DNA of 44,008 bases. It comes from Deltaproteobacteria bacterium (GTDB taxonomy: Bacteria; Desulfobacterota; Syntrophobacteria; BM002). Both the position numbers and the translations under genes were made by a program. The notes under the pieces are model-generated. The model was not told the DNA's origin and made no database searches. It saw only the letters and a program-made list of their open reading frames with translations. Every line of letters starts with the position of its first letter. Within the stretch, counting starts at the first letter, position 1. The DNA is taken from the NCBI GenBank assembly GCA_019309045.1, contig JAFDGZ010000042.1:1-44008 (forward strand), given 5' to 3'. Positions 1 to 8,204 of this stretch are shown here, one piece after another.

Positions 1-8
1 GTTTTGAA

Positions 9-1052
9 ATGATGGCAAGAGTGTTGCGCAGGTGGTGGCGGGATCCCCAGGGTGGGGCAGCACTTATACTTGCTCTGCTCATGATTACCGTTCTGGTGAC
101 GGTGGTTATTGAAAGTCTCAGGGGAGTGCAGGTGGAGGCCACTGGTGCGCGCTACTTTCAGGATGGTTTTCGTGCCGAGGCCCTGGCAAAATCTGGCGTC
201 CATCTGGCCATGCAAATGCTGGCTATTGACGGCGCAGACAACGAGGTCGACCATCTGGGGGAGCCATGGGCCGAAGTGCTGCAGCCTGGCATGCTGCCGC
301 GTTCCCTTGCGGAGGCGGGAACTCTGGAGGGAAAAGTTGTAGACGAGAACGGCAAGTTTCCCGTAAATTTTCTGGTGGACGACAAGGGTGCGCTTCGCCC
401 CGACTATCAGCAGGTCTTCGAACGGCTGCTCACCATGAGCCCTATGTCCCTGGATGCTGAAAAGGCGCATGCAGTGGCCACTGCCCTCAAGGATTGGCTG
501 GATAAAGACGAGGAGACCACGGAGACCACCGGGGCTGAAGCCGATTATTATCAAACTCTGGAAAAGCCGCACGGCTGCAGGAATGGTCCCATTGTCGCCC
601 TTGACGAGCTTCTGCTGGTGCGGGGCATTACCCCGGAGCTGTACTACGGCAAGGATGGCAAGCCGGGACTGAAGGATTTCGTCACGGTGCGCAGCAGTGG
701 CAGGATCAATATCAACACCGCAGGAGTCCAGGTTCTCCAGGCCCTGGTGCCCGCCACGGTGGCTCCGGAAACTGCGAGTGAATGGGCTCAGAATGTGGTA
801 GCCTACCGCAGTGAGCCCTTTCACTACGATTTTCTCAAGGAGAAGGACTGGTACAGGAACAGAATGCCTGGATTCAATGATATTGTCCTGCCTGCTGCTC
901 TGGTAACCACCACCAGCGACTACTTTTCTGTAGAGATGACTGCCAGGGTGGGTGCGGGGAGAAAGTCTATCTTTGCTTATCTGGAGCGGGAGCCGGGTGC
1001 CGGCCGCCAGGGAGAAGCAAAGGTAGTGGCACGTTTCTGGCAGGTATATTGA
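9..1052 (+). CDS. gspK: General secretion pathway protein K (minor pseudopilin)
   Basis: GspK is the large minor pseudopilin that caps the type II secretion pseudopilus tip with GspI and GspJ in the inner membrane/periplasm. The 347-residue product has a short basic N-terminus, a Gly-Gly-Ala-Ala junction at about residues 15-18 typical of a prepilin-peptidase site, one hydrophobic helix (about 17-39), and a large soluble domain. Near residue 230 it has an Ile-Asn-Ile-Asn-Thr-Ala segment (helix-hairpin-helix/SAM-like region) usual in GspK. Two adjacent ATGs (9 and 12) can start it; the upstream gene is outside the window. It is followed 10 bases later by gspL, so it belongs to the gspK-L-M-N operon. 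Family assignment is firm; the exact start is open. Confidence 0.88.
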   Translation: MMARVLRRWWRDPQGGAALILALLMITVLVTVVIESLRGVQVEATGARYFQDGFRAEALAKSGVHLAMQMLAIDGADNEVDHLGEPWAEVLQPGMLPRSLAEAGTLEGKVVDENGKFPVNFLVDDKGALRPDYQQVFERLLTMSPMSLDAEKAHAVATALKDWLDKDEETTETTGAEADYYQTLEKPHGCRNGPIVALDELLLVRGITPELYYGKDGKPGLKDFVTVRSSGRININTAGVQVLQALVPATVAPETASEWAQNVVAYRSEPFHYDFLKEKDWYRNRMPGFNDIVLPAALVTTTSDYFSVEMTARVGAGRKSIFAYLEREPGAGRQGEAKVVARFWQVY

Positions 1053-1062
1053 CCTCTGGTTG

Positions 1063-2643
1063 ATGACAATGGCAGAGAAGATTCTCGGTATAGATATCGG
1101 CAGCAAGGTGCTCAAGGTGGTGCAGCTGAGTCGCACCCTGCGAACAGCGCGAATCGAGGGGTATGCCAGCAAAGCGCTGCCGCCCGAGGCCTCGCCGCCG
1201 CAGATTGCTGAGACTCTCCGGGAGCTGCTGGCCCAGCACGGCCTGGAAGGCGACCGATTTTTTCTGACAGTGGGCTGCCAGGACGCTTTTTTGCGGCGGG
1301 TTGCCCTGCCGTTTACTTCTGAACGCAAGATTGCTCAGGTCCTGGGTTTCGAGATCGAAGCCACCTTGCCCGTGGCCCTGGAAGAGGTGGTGGTTGACTC
1401 CGTACTCAGTGACGACCGCGCAGACGGCAGCCACAGCGTGCTGGCGGTCGCTTTCCCCAGACGGGTTCTCACTCCCTACCTGGAGGCCTTCCGGGAGATA
1501 GGCATTGTGCCAGAACTGGTAGATCTGGACGGGGGCGTGCTCGGAGTCATTGCCGGTGAACTGGCGGAGCAGATTCCTGAACGGACGCTTCTTCTGGATA
1601 TCGGCCACCGGAAAACCAACTTTCTTCTGCGGAAGGGAGGGCGTACTTCTTACCTGCGCGCCCTGGCTTTCGGCTGCAGCCGCCTGGCTGACACCTTTGC
1701 CAGATCTGCCAACATATCTCTGGAGGATGCCTTCAAGCAGCTCTTTGCCCACGGCTTCAACGGCCAGCCCGCCGGCACCGGCAAGGATGGCTCCGAAGGC
1801 GAGGTGCGCCAGGTGGTGCAGGCCTTTGCTCGCGAAGTGGAGATGACCCTGCTTGCCGCCCAGGAGCAGGAGACCGCGGCACCGCCGGAACTGGTGCTGC
1901 TGCTCGGCGGCGGCTCGCTGATAAAGGGCTTTGCCGCACTGCTCGGTGAAGAGCTGCAGCTGCCAGTGCGCCGGGTCACCGAGCTGACGGACCTGGGAGT
2001 GCTCGGACAATTTCAGGATCTCAGCAATGAGGCGCCCATTTACGCGGTGGCAACGGCAGCAGCCCTGAGAGCGGCAAGGCGCAAAGGCAGCTTTAACCTG
2101 CAGGCAACGGCAGCGCCGAGCCTCGACCCACTGGTGCGCTGGCGGCCGCAGATCATCTACGGACTCATGGCCGCGGCCCTGGTGGCACTGAGCTGGCTGG
2201 GATCCGTAGGTGCAGACATCTATGCCAAGAACAAGCAGCTGCAGCAGCTCGATAGAGCCATTGAGACGGTGATCAAACGAGAGCTGCCGGAGTTGAGCGG
2301 CTCGCTGAAGCCGAGCCAGTATGTGAGTGTACTCAAGGGCAAAGTGGACGAATTGAAGCAAACAGCCGCCCTTTTCGGCAGCAGTGTGGAGCAGTATTCC
2401 ACGGTGGAGGTCCTGCGGGCCATCAGCGAGGCCATACCGCCCGATCTGCAGGTATCTCTGCAAATGCTCTCGATGGATCAAAAACAGGTGCGCCTCAACG
2501 GCAGGGCTGATTCCTTTGGCACTGTGGACAAAGTGAAGAACCGCCTGATGGAATCGCCGGAATTCAGCAAGGTGAACATCAGCGGGGCCAAGGCGGCCAA
2601 GGATGGCAAAGGAGTGGACTTCAGCATCGAGCTGCAGCGCTAA
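1063..2643 (+). CDS. gspL: Type II secretion protein L, PilM/PilN-like
   Basis: Inner-membrane platform protein that couples the secretion ATPase GspE to the periplasmic GspM. Residues about 5-330 form an actin-like PilM fold: an N-terminal Gly-Ile-Asp-Ile-Gly-Ser phosphate loop, a second Leu-Asp-Ile-Gly loop near residue 185, and a Leu-Gly-Gly-Gly-Ser adenosine motif near 285. A single membrane helix lies at about 365-385, then a coiled region and a PilN-like ferredoxin-fold periplasmic domain. At about 526 residues it is longer than enterobacterial GspL and looks like a PilM-PilN fusion. ATGs at 1063 and 1069 are both possible, with no clear ribosome-binding site. It lies between gspK and gspM. 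Function is assigned with good confidence from context plus fold. Confidence 0.85.
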   Translation: MTMAEKILGIDIGSKVLKVVQLSRTLRTARIEGYASKALPPEASPPQIAETLRELLAQHGLEGDRFFLTVGCQDAFLRRVALPFTSERKIAQVLGFEIEATLPVALEEVVVDSVLSDDRADGSHSVLAVAFPRRVLTPYLEAFREIGIVPELVDLDGGVLGVIAGELAEQIPERTLLLDIGHRKTNFLLRKGGRTSYLRALAFGCSRLADTFARSANISLEDAFKQLFAHGFNGQPAGTGKDGSEGEVRQVVQAFAREVEMTLLAAQEQETAAPPELVLLLGGGSLIKGFAALLGEELQLPVRRVTELTDLGVLGQFQDLSNEAPIYAVATAAALRAARRKGSFNLQATAAPSLDPLVRWRPQIIYGLMAAALVALSWLGSVGADIYAKNKQLQQLDRAIETVIKRELPELSGSLKPSQYVSVLKGKVDELKQTAALFGSSVEQYSTVEVLRAISEAIPPDLQVSLQMLSMDQKQVRLNGRADSFGTVDKVKNRLMESPEFSKVNISGAKAAKDGKGVDFSIELQR

Positions 2644-2684
2644 CCATGCTGGAGAACTGTTGATTTACAGCGAAGGAAGAGGAA

Positions 2685-3215
2685 ATGGCCAGGCTTAACC
2701 AGAGGCAGTTGTTGATAGCGGCCGCAGCTGTTGTGCTGACGCTTGCCACCGTACAGTGGGTGGTGAGGCCGGTGATGAACTACCGGGAGCGCCTGGCCAG
2801 AAATGTGGTCAGAACTGAGCAGCGCCTCCACGAACTGCTGCGGTTGGAGAAGGCCTATAGAAAGGCCAGGGCGGAATATCAGGCCTCGGAGAAAAATGTA
2901 CGCAATCGGCCGCCTGGCTTCACTCTTTTTGCCTTCCTGGAGAATCTGGCTGGCCGCGATGGTCTCAAAGAAAAAATCGAGTACATGAGGCCCTCGGTGA
3001 AGCCGCTCGACGAAGAGCATCAGCAGGAGCAGGTGGAGATGCGTTTGAAGGGCATTTCTCTGAAGGGCCTGATACCCTACCTCTACCACATCGAAACCGC
3101 TCCGGAGCAGGTTCGCATCGAACGGCTGTCGATTCGCCCCGAGCAGCGTCAGCGGGCGCTGCTTGACGTAAACCTGGTGATTGTTGCCCGGGGCTACCGG
3201 GGAACAGCCGGCTGA
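2685..3215 (+). CDS. gspM: Type II secretion protein M (PilO-like)
   Basis: Small bitopic inner-membrane protein that pairs with GspL. The 176-residue product has an N-terminal membrane helix (about 8-27), a charged coiled-coil stretch (about 35-75) and a C-terminal ferredoxin-like domain, the standard GspM/PilO plan. The ATG has a strong purine-rich ribosome-binding site immediately upstream (GGAAGAGGAA). It starts 41 bases after gspL ends and is followed by gspN. Sequence identity with characterised GspM cannot be judged here, but length, topology and position agree. Confidence 0.82.
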   Translation: MARLNQRQLLIAAAAVVLTLATVQWVVRPVMNYRERLARNVVRTEQRLHELLRLEKAYRKARAEYQASEKNVRNRPPGFTLFAFLENLAGRDGLKEKIEYMRPSVKPLDEEHQQEQVEMRLKGISLKGLIPYLYHIETAPEQVRIERLSIRPEQRQRALLDVNLVIVARGYRGTAG

Positions 3216-3262
3216 CAGTCCCCCCATGTTTCTTACTCGAGTGGTGTGAGTAGTTTTTCCCG

Positions 3263-4132
3263 ATGACACGGAGACCGCTAGTTTATCTGCTCTATATCGT
3301 GGTTCTCGCCGCGGTGCTGGTGCTGTGGAAATTTCCTTACGCCAGGTTGGAGCCTGGAATTGAACAGCTGCTGAGCAGACACCTGGGGGTGGCCGTTGAC
3401 CTGCATGACATATCCCTCGGTTTTCCCCTGGTCCTCAAAGCAGGCAGGTGCACGGTCTGGCAGGAGGGCTCCCGGCCGCAGCTCCTGTGGGAAACAACAG
3501 GAGTGTCGCTGCGGCCACACCTGCTGCCTCTATTCAGGGGAAGGCTCGAGGTGGGATTCCGTGGCAGGGCCTATGAGGGCACCCTGGAGGGCAGACTGAA
3601 TGTGGGGCCCGTCTATGCCCCTGACAATTATCGCCTCTCTCTGGCGTGGACAGACATCATGCTGGAGCCGAACCAGGCATTGACCTCACTGTTTGGCCGG
3701 CAACTCAGTGGTAAGCTGACCGGGCAGCTGCACCTCGAGGGTGCACCCGGAGACTGGCTGAACTCCAGGGGAAGCACCGAAGTTGCTTTGCAGGAAGGAA
3801 CCTGCAGCGTGGTTTTTCCTTACCTGGTGACGGACACTCTGCGCGGCCTGGAGATCAGGGCCGAGGCCACGGTCCATGACAGGAAGCTGCAGATCAGCAG
3901 GTGTGTATTCCGAGCCGATGGCCTCAGGGGATCACTGCAGGGCACCGTAAAACTGCGGCAGGATCTTCGCCGGAGCAGAATGGATCTGCGCGGCCAGGCC
4001 CAGGTCGATGCCGCCCTGATAAATCTTGCCACAACCACGGGCAATGCGGCCCGAGCCCTTTTCCAGAGAGGCAAATCCATCCCCTTCCATCTCCGTGGTA
4101 CGCTGAAAAGGCCGAGGGTGCAGATATTTTAG
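3263..4132 (+). CDS. gspN: Type II secretion protein N
   Basis: A 289-residue protein with an N-terminal signal-anchor helix (about 8-25), then a beta-rich, AsmA-like periplasmic domain with a repeated pattern of short amphipathic strands, as in the GspN family of Desulfobacterota secretion operons. Its exact role is unclear even in studied systems; it is thought to assist assembly of the outer-membrane or platform parts. It starts 47 bases after gspM and is the last gene of this operon. The stop codon runs straight into a GGCGCA-type heptamer array, so the operon ends against repeat DNA rather than a recognisable terminator. The call rests on position and overall pattern. Confidence 0.75.
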   Translation: MTRRPLVYLLYIVVLAAVLVLWKFPYARLEPGIEQLLSRHLGVAVDLHDISLGFPLVLKAGRCTVWQEGSRPQLLWETTGVSLRPHLLPLFRGRLEVGFRGRAYEGTLEGRLNVGPVYAPDNYRLSLAWTDIMLEPNQALTSLFGRQLSGKLTGQLHLEGAPGDWLNSRGSTEVALQEGTCSVVFPYLVTDTLRGLEIRAEATVHDRKLQISRCVFRADGLRGSLQGTVKLRQDLRRSRMDLRGQAQVDAALINLATTTGNAARALFQRGKSIPFHLRGTLKRPRVQIF

Positions 4133-4133
4133 G

Positions 4134-4220
4134 GGGGCGCAGGGCGCAAGGCGTTGGGCGCAGGAGAGAGGGCGCAAGGCGTTGGGCGCAGGGCGCACGG
4201 CAGAAGGCGCACAGCGCAAC
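4134..4220 (+). repeat. GGCGCAN heptamer array (left flank of four-helix gene)
   Basis: About a dozen degenerate 7-base units (GGCGCAG, GGCGCAA, GGCGTTG, GGCGCAC) lie in tandem. The same family recurs in inverted orientation at 4652-4704, on the other side of the four-helix-bundle gene. Confidence 0.85.
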
Positions 4221-4269
4221 AATATCTCAAAAAGACAGTTTGATTGCACTTAATCGAGAGGGGGCATCA

Positions 4270-4644
4270 ATGGGAAAATTCCAGGATCTTAAAGTCTGGC
4301 AGAGAGGGAAGAATCTGGCCGTATTTGTTTACCGGATTACCAGCAAGCATCCTTTCACAAAGGACTATGGGCTCAGGGACCAGATTCGCAGGGCCACTGT
4401 TTCTATACCGAGCAACATTGCCGAGGGCAACGACTTGAGGACTGACAAACAGGCCATCAGGCATTTTTACATTGCTAGGGCTTCCGCTGCAGAAGTTTTT
4501 ACACAGGCTATTATTGCTCTTGAGATTGGGTACTTGGGGCAAGAGGCCTTCGATTATATCGAGGAAGAATGTCGCAGGATCTCTGCCATGCTGACGCGAC
4601 TCATTCAATCACGCACAAGGTCGAATAAAAAGGACATTCCATAA
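4270..4644 (+). CDS. Four-helix-bundle protein, 23S rRNA intervening-sequence (S23) family
   Basis: A 124-residue all-helical protein that opens with the family motif Phe-Gln-Asp-Leu-Lys-Val-Trp-Gln and carries the central Arg-Arg-Ala-x-Val-Ser-Ile-Pro-Ser-Asn-Ile-Ala-Glu-Gly signature (about 40-54). These mark the S23/IVP-like four-helix-bundle family, first named from ORFs in 23S rRNA intervening sequences and related to the accessory Avd protein of diversity-generating retroelements. No enzymatic function is known. There is no rRNA or reverse transcriptase nearby. The gene is flanked by heptamer repeat arrays in opposite orientation, which suggests a cassette. An in-frame extension upstream overlaps gspN and the repeats and is unlikely; the ATG at 4270 matches the family N-terminus. 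Confidence 0.85.
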   Translation: MGKFQDLKVWQRGKNLAVFVYRITSKHPFTKDYGLRDQIRRATVSIPSNIAEGNDLRTDKQAIRHFYIARASAAEVFTQAIIALEIGYLGQEAFDYIEEECRRISAMLTRLIQSRTRSNKKDIP

Positions 4645-4651
4645 ATCTTTA

Positions 4652-4704
4652 CCCTGCGCCCAACGCCTAACGCCATGCGCCCGATGCGCAGCGCCTTGCG
4701 CCCT
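4652..4704 (-). repeat. GGCGCAN heptamer array, inverted (right flank)
   Basis: Reads as CGCCCAA/CGCCTAA/CGCCATG/CGCCTTG units on the plus strand, so it is the inverted counterpart of the array at 4134-4220. The stop codon of era lies directly beyond it at 4709. Confidence 0.8.
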
Positions 4705-4708
4705 CCCT

Positions 4709-5605
4709 TTACATATATCCAAACTCCCGCAGGGCGCGTGGGTCTTTGCGCCATTTCTTGCGCACCTTTACCCATAATTCCAGGTATACCCTGGCCCCGA
4801 GCAAGTGCTCCATGTCCAGTCTGGCCTGCTGGCCGATCTGCCGCAGCATGGAGCCCTTCTTGCCTATGATGATTCCTTTCTGTGAGGGCCGTTCCACATG
4901 CACTTCGGCATGGATGCGGATGAGGTTCCTTTCCGGGTCTTCCTTAAAGGAGCTGATAGTGACCGCAGTGGCATAGGGAATTTCTTCGGAGGTGAGGTGG
5001 ATGATTTTTTCCCTGATAATTTCAGCACAGATGGCCCGTTCTGGAATGTCCGTGAGGGTGTCTTCATCATAGTAAGGCGGACCAGGAGGCAGCATGGCAG
5101 CGATTTTGTCGAGCAGCTCCTGGATGCCGCTCTGATAGAGAGCCGAGATGCACGCTTTCTGAGCAAATGGATAGCGGCTGCTCCAGTTTTCAACTATCTC
5201 TGGCAGGGAAGCCTCTCCTGTCAAGTCAATCTTGTTGACGGCGAGAAACACGGGGGTCTTTACCCGCTGCAGCACCTCGAGCACGGTGTTGTTTTCCCTG
5301 TCGCGCGGCTTGTGTGCCTCTACCAGAAAGAGGATCAGGTCTACAGTCTCGAGAGTTGCCACTGCAGTGCGCACCATGGCCAGGTTCAGTTGCCCCCTGG
5401 CTTGATGAATGCCCGGAGTGTCAAGGAAGACCATCTGGTAGTGGTCCGTAGTTCTCACACCAAGGATCCTGGTGCGGGTAGTTTGCGGCTTTGGGGAAAT
5501 AATGGCGATTTTTTCGCCCACAAGGAGGTTCAGCAGAGTAGACTTCCCCACATTGGGAGCGCCGATAATGGCTATGAACCCTGATTTGAAGGATGTTTCC
5601 GGCAT
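4709..5605 (-). CDS. era: GTPase Era
   Basis: Essential ribosome-assembly GTPase that binds the 3' end of 16S rRNA. The 298-residue product shows all GTPase motifs: G1 Gly-Ala-Pro-Asn-Val-Gly-Lys-Ser-Thr (15-23), G3 Asp-Thr-Pro-Gly (62-65), G4 Asn-Lys-Ile-Asp (124-127) and G5 Ser-Ala-Leu (about 154). The C-terminal type II KH domain has its Gly-Lys-Lys-Gly loop near 248-251. Length matches the family. The ATG at 5605 was chosen because GGAG lies 7 bases upstream; a TTG at 5638 would add 11 unusual residues. The gene stands alone here, transcribed against its neighbours, whereas era is often beside rnc; rnc is about 7 kb away on the same strand. Confidence 0.95.
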   Translation of the reverse strand: MPETSFKSGFIAIIGAPNVGKSTLLNLLVGEKIAIISPKPQTTRTRILGVRTTDHYQMVFLDTPGIHQARGQLNLAMVRTAVATLETVDLILFLVEAHKPRDRENNTVLEVLQRVKTPVFLAVNKIDLTGEASLPEIVENWSSRYPFAQKACISALYQSGIQELLDKIAAMLPPGPPYYDEDTLTDIPERAICAEIIREKIIHLTSEEIPYATAVTISSFKEDPERNLIRIHAEVHVERPSQKGIIIGKKGSMLRQIGQQARLDMEHLLGARVYLELWVKVRKKWRKDPRALREFGYM

Positions 5606-5664
5606 AATTGGCTCCAGATGTGGTCTCTTCTTCTGCAAGGCTCGATTCTAGCAATACGGAAGGG

Positions 5665-5730
5665 AGGGCGCAAGGCGTCCGGCAAAGATAGTGCGGAACG
5701 CTGTGCCTTGCCCTGATAACCGATAACTGG
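5665..5730 (+). repeat. Short composite heptamer element
   Basis: A minimal copy of the composite repeat: GGCGCAA-GGCGTCC units, a core (AAGATAGTGCGGAACGCTGT) resembling the core of the element at 11338-11558, then GATAACC-GATAACT units. It lies upstream of era. Confidence 0.6.
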
Positions 5731-5784
5731 GTTAGCAATGGGGGTAGGACCTCCTGTGGGAATGAAAAAGAAAAAGGGCAAGCT

Positions 5785-6132
5785 TTGAGTGGAAAAGAGA
5801 TTCCCTATTTTATCAAGACCAGAGGCTGCAATAATTGTGAGGTGTTCAAGTCCTATACCAGCTTGACGGGAACCGAGTACGGCACTAACCATACTTTCCA
5901 TGCCAAGTGCGTCCACATGGGGTGCGACCGCTATGGCTATAATGTGCTGGCACCGTTCATCACCCCCAGAGAATACCTCAGAATAGGCATCAACACAGGT
6001 CTGCGACACCAGGCCCTGGAGAAGGCCAGGAAGGTGGTGCAACGGTTCACCGATTTCTACGACTCGCGAGGGAATCTCAAGCCCTGGGTGACCGAGGCTA
6101 TCGAAGCAGATGACTCTGCAACGGATGTGTGA
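5785..6132 (+). CDS. Hypothetical protein with Cys motifs
   Basis: No family recognised. The predicted 115-residue soluble protein has a Cys-Asn-Asn-Cys pair near the N-terminus (about 15-18) and two further Cys near 42 and 47, so a small zinc or Fe-S site is possible. A basic helical C-terminal half follows. The only in-frame start near the N-terminus is TTG at 5785, with a weak GGG box upstream, so the start is uncertain. It is divergent from era and upstream of the phospho-signalling genes, but separated from them by about 180 bases holding its own promoter-like site. Coding is supported by codon usage that resembles its neighbours. Confidence 0.55.
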   Translation: MSGKEIPYFIKTRGCNNCEVFKSYTSLTGTEYGTNHTFHAKCVHMGCDRYGYNVLAPFITPREYLRIGINTGLRHQALEKARKVVQRFTDFYDSRGNLKPWVTEAIEADDSATDV

Positions 6133-6230
6133 ATTGGTTGCACAGTGCTGCATTGGGAGCAGCCGAGCCAGGATATTCTGGCAATTATCCCTGGAGCAAT
6201 GCTGCGCAAATATCCAGGTTTGCATAGACC

Positions 6231-6258
6231 TTGAGTTTTAGGCCGATTTGTATACAAT
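6231..6258 (+). promoter_or_regulatory. Candidate sigma70 promoter for the signalling operon
   Basis: TTGAGT (6231-6236) and TACAAT (6253-6258) are separated by 16 bases, close to the -35/-10 consensus, and lie 55 bases before the start of the first gene of the module. There is no experimental support. Confidence 0.5.
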
Positions 6259-6312
6259 CTCCCCAATGAGCATGCCCCATGTGAGGGCGGTGGATCAGGG
6301 GATGAACTGGCA

Positions 6313-6561
6313 ATGAAAGAGTTGGAAGAATATCCGGTAATTACCAGAGAGTTGATAAATGAAATACGTGACCGGCTGCAGCATATCTATCTGGACACGC
6401 GCCGCCTGGTGCCGAACACCCAGGACTACGATCTGCTGATGGAGTGCATCCGGGAGGCGATTACTCCATACTTGCCGTTCACAATGGATATGTTGGACAA
6501 GGTGGTGGACGATGCCTACGGCCTCTACTTGAATTTTCAAGCAGTGGAAAAGATAAAGTAG
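6313..6561 (+). CDS. Hypothetical small acidic protein
   Basis: An 82-residue, mostly helical acidic protein with no signal peptide or membrane segment; family not recognised. It starts at ATG 6313, with an AGGGG element about 12 bases upstream, and ends 58 bases before the PP2C phosphatase. It is probably the first gene of the phosphatase-FHA-kinase operon, so a role as a small partner or substrate of that module is conceivable but not shown. Confidence 0.6.
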   Translation: MKELEEYPVITRELINEIRDRLQHIYLDTRRLVPNTQDYDLLMECIREAITPYLPFTMDMLDKVVDDAYGLYLNFQAVEKIK

Positions 6562-6619
6562 AATCTGGCAAACATGGCCACGCCTCAACAAGAACGATTT
6601 TTTGAGACCCGAGTTACCT

Positions 6620-7414
6620 ATGAAACCAGTCTCTGCAGGATTTTCCGATGTGGGAAGAAAGAGAAAGAACAACGAGGACTCTTTCTACCTGAATGACAAG
6701 CTGGGTCTTTACATTGTGGCCGACGGCATGGGTGGACACCGCGCCGGGGAGGTCGCCAGCGAGACCGTGGTCAGCAGCATCAAAGATTACATGGAGGCTT
6801 TTCACAGCTCACCGGAGGCGCACGAGGTAAAGACTGTGGAAATGTCCCCGGCTGCAGCCGCAGTCAATCACAGCATCGAACTGGCAAACCGCGTGGTGTT
6901 TCAGCTGTCGCAGGACCAGGGGGCCTACAAGGGCATGGGCTCGACCGCTGCGGTGGTCTACCTGGACGGAGGCACCCTGGTGACGGCCAATGTGGGCGAC
7001 AGCCGCATTTACCTCGTCCGCAAGAACAGCATTGAACAGCTCACTCATGACCACACCCTGCTTGCCGAACAATTGCGCAAAAATCCAAAATGGGATCCGA
7101 GTATGTCCTCCATTCCCATGAAACACATTCTGGTTCGCGCTGTTGGCATCCAGGAGACAGTGGAGCCCGAGGTTTACGAAGTGCAGCCCCTGCCTGGCGA
7201 TCTCATTCTCATGTGCAGCGACGGCCTCACAGACATGCTGTCCGATGAAGAGATGCTGGAGATTCTGCAGAACGGCGGGGAGCTCGACGAGTTGTGTGAG
7301 AAATTGATAGCGGAGGCCAACGACCGCGGCGGCGTGGACAACATCACAGCTGTGGTGATTTTGCTGCAGGAAGAAGAAAAGGGATTTCTCAAGAAATTGC
7401 TCCGGTCTCGGTAG
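6620..7414 (+). CDS. PP2C-family Ser/Thr protein phosphatase
   Basis: Cytosolic metal-dependent (Mn/Mg) phosphatase of the PppA/PrpC/Stp1 type, which reverses phosphorylation by Hanks-type kinases. In 264 residues it has the N-terminal Asn-Asn-Glu-Asp-Ser motif (about 17-21), Ala-Asp-Gly-Met-Gly-Gly-His (34-40), Gly-Met-Gly-Ser-Thr, Asn-Val-Gly-Asp-Ser-Arg, Cys-Ser-Asp-Gly-Leu-Thr-Asp and Asp-Asn-Ile-Thr-Ala, which supply the metal-binding aspartates. ATG 6620 matches the family N-terminus; an in-frame TTG at 6602 would add six residues. The kinase at 9990-11333 and the FHA protein just downstream make a full write-erase-read set. Confidence 0.92.
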   Translation: MKPVSAGFSDVGRKRKNNEDSFYLNDKLGLYIVADGMGGHRAGEVASETVVSSIKDYMEAFHSSPEAHEVKTVEMSPAAAAVNHSIELANRVVFQLSQDQGAYKGMGSTAAVVYLDGGTLVTANVGDSRIYLVRKNSIEQLTHDHTLLAEQLRKNPKWDPSMSSIPMKHILVRAVGIQETVEPEVYEVQPLPGDLILMCSDGLTDMLSDEEMLEILQNGGELDELCEKLIAEANDRGGVDNITAVVILLQEEEKGFLKKLLRSR

Positions 7415-7462
7415 CGGAGCTGACACGAGTATGAAGACACATTGGTAATCGAGGGGAGAACC

Positions 7463-8194
7463 ATGGCTCATGTAACCCTGAAATTCAAGGACCTGGTGCT
7501 GAAAGAATTTCCCCTGGAGGGTGGGAGCAAGACTATTGGTCGCGAACCGAGCAATGACATAGTCTTGGAAAACCTGCTCGTTTCAGCCCACCATGCTCGC
7601 ATCGACCAGGCAGGAAGCGACATAATAATAACGGACCTGCAGAGCAAGAATGGCACTTATGTCAACGGGGAGCGGATTACCAGTGTGAAGTTGAAGGACG
7701 GCGACCGCATACTGATCGGCAAACACACCCTGGTGTTCAACCTGGAACCCACCGATGACGGCCAGGGGGATAACCTGGTGGAAGCGACCATGTTCATGGA
7801 GGTGCCCCCGGACCAGGCAAAAGCGCAGCCTCAGCAGAAGCAGGAGCCGGCAGAGGAAGAGGAGCACACAGAAGTGACCTATGTGGGGGCTCCTGGTGAA
7901 AAGTTGGGACTTCTGAGTTATCTGGCAGGCGGGGCGGATGAGATTGCCCTCAAGAAAAAGCTGGTGAAGCTGGGCAAGGGCAGGGAGGCAGATATTCAGG
8001 TGGGCGGACTCTTTACCCCCCGAGTGGCAGCGACCATCAGCAAGCGCCCATCCGGCTATCACCTGACGCCCATGGGGGGACGGGCCAAAGTAAGAGTCAA
8101 CGGGGCTCAGCTGGAAGGGAGCTACCGGCTCAAGGAATTCGACGTTATTGAAGTTGGTTCTGCGCGGCTGCAGTTCTATTACGAGGGAGATTGA
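7463..8194 (+). CDS. FHA-domain protein (second divergent FHA-like domain)
   Basis: Phosphothreonine-reader protein. The N-terminal FHA domain (about 5-90) has Gly-Arg-Glu (26-28), the Ser-x-x-His region (41-44), and Asn-Gly-Thr-Tyr-Val-Asn-Gly (63-69), the canonical phosphopeptide-binding residues. A Gln/Glu-rich linker follows (about 115-140). The C-terminal part (about 150-243) looks like a second, divergent FHA-type beta sandwich with Gly-Lys-Gly-Arg-Glu-Ala and Val-Asn-Gly elements. The ATG at 7463 has GGGGAG seven bases upstream. It lies between the phosphatase and the DUF4388 protein; the likely job is to recruit kinase-phosphorylated partners. Confidence 0.9.
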   Translation: MAHVTLKFKDLVLKEFPLEGGSKTIGREPSNDIVLENLLVSAHHARIDQAGSDIIITDLQSKNGTYVNGERITSVKLKDGDRILIGKHTLVFNLEPTDDGQGDNLVEATMFMEVPPDQAKAQPQQKQEPAEEEEHTEVTYVGAPGEKLGLLSYLAGGADEIALKKKLVKLGKGREADIQVGGLFTPRVAATISKRPSGYHLTPMGGRAKVRVNGAQLEGSYRLKEFDVIEVGSARLQFYYEGD

Positions 8195-8204
8195 AAGATT
8201 GTAA

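Noticed and set aside
967-2481. 504-codon open frame on the minus strand across gspK-gspL.
   Set aside because: It is antisense to two well-supported secretion genes and has no recognisable domain.
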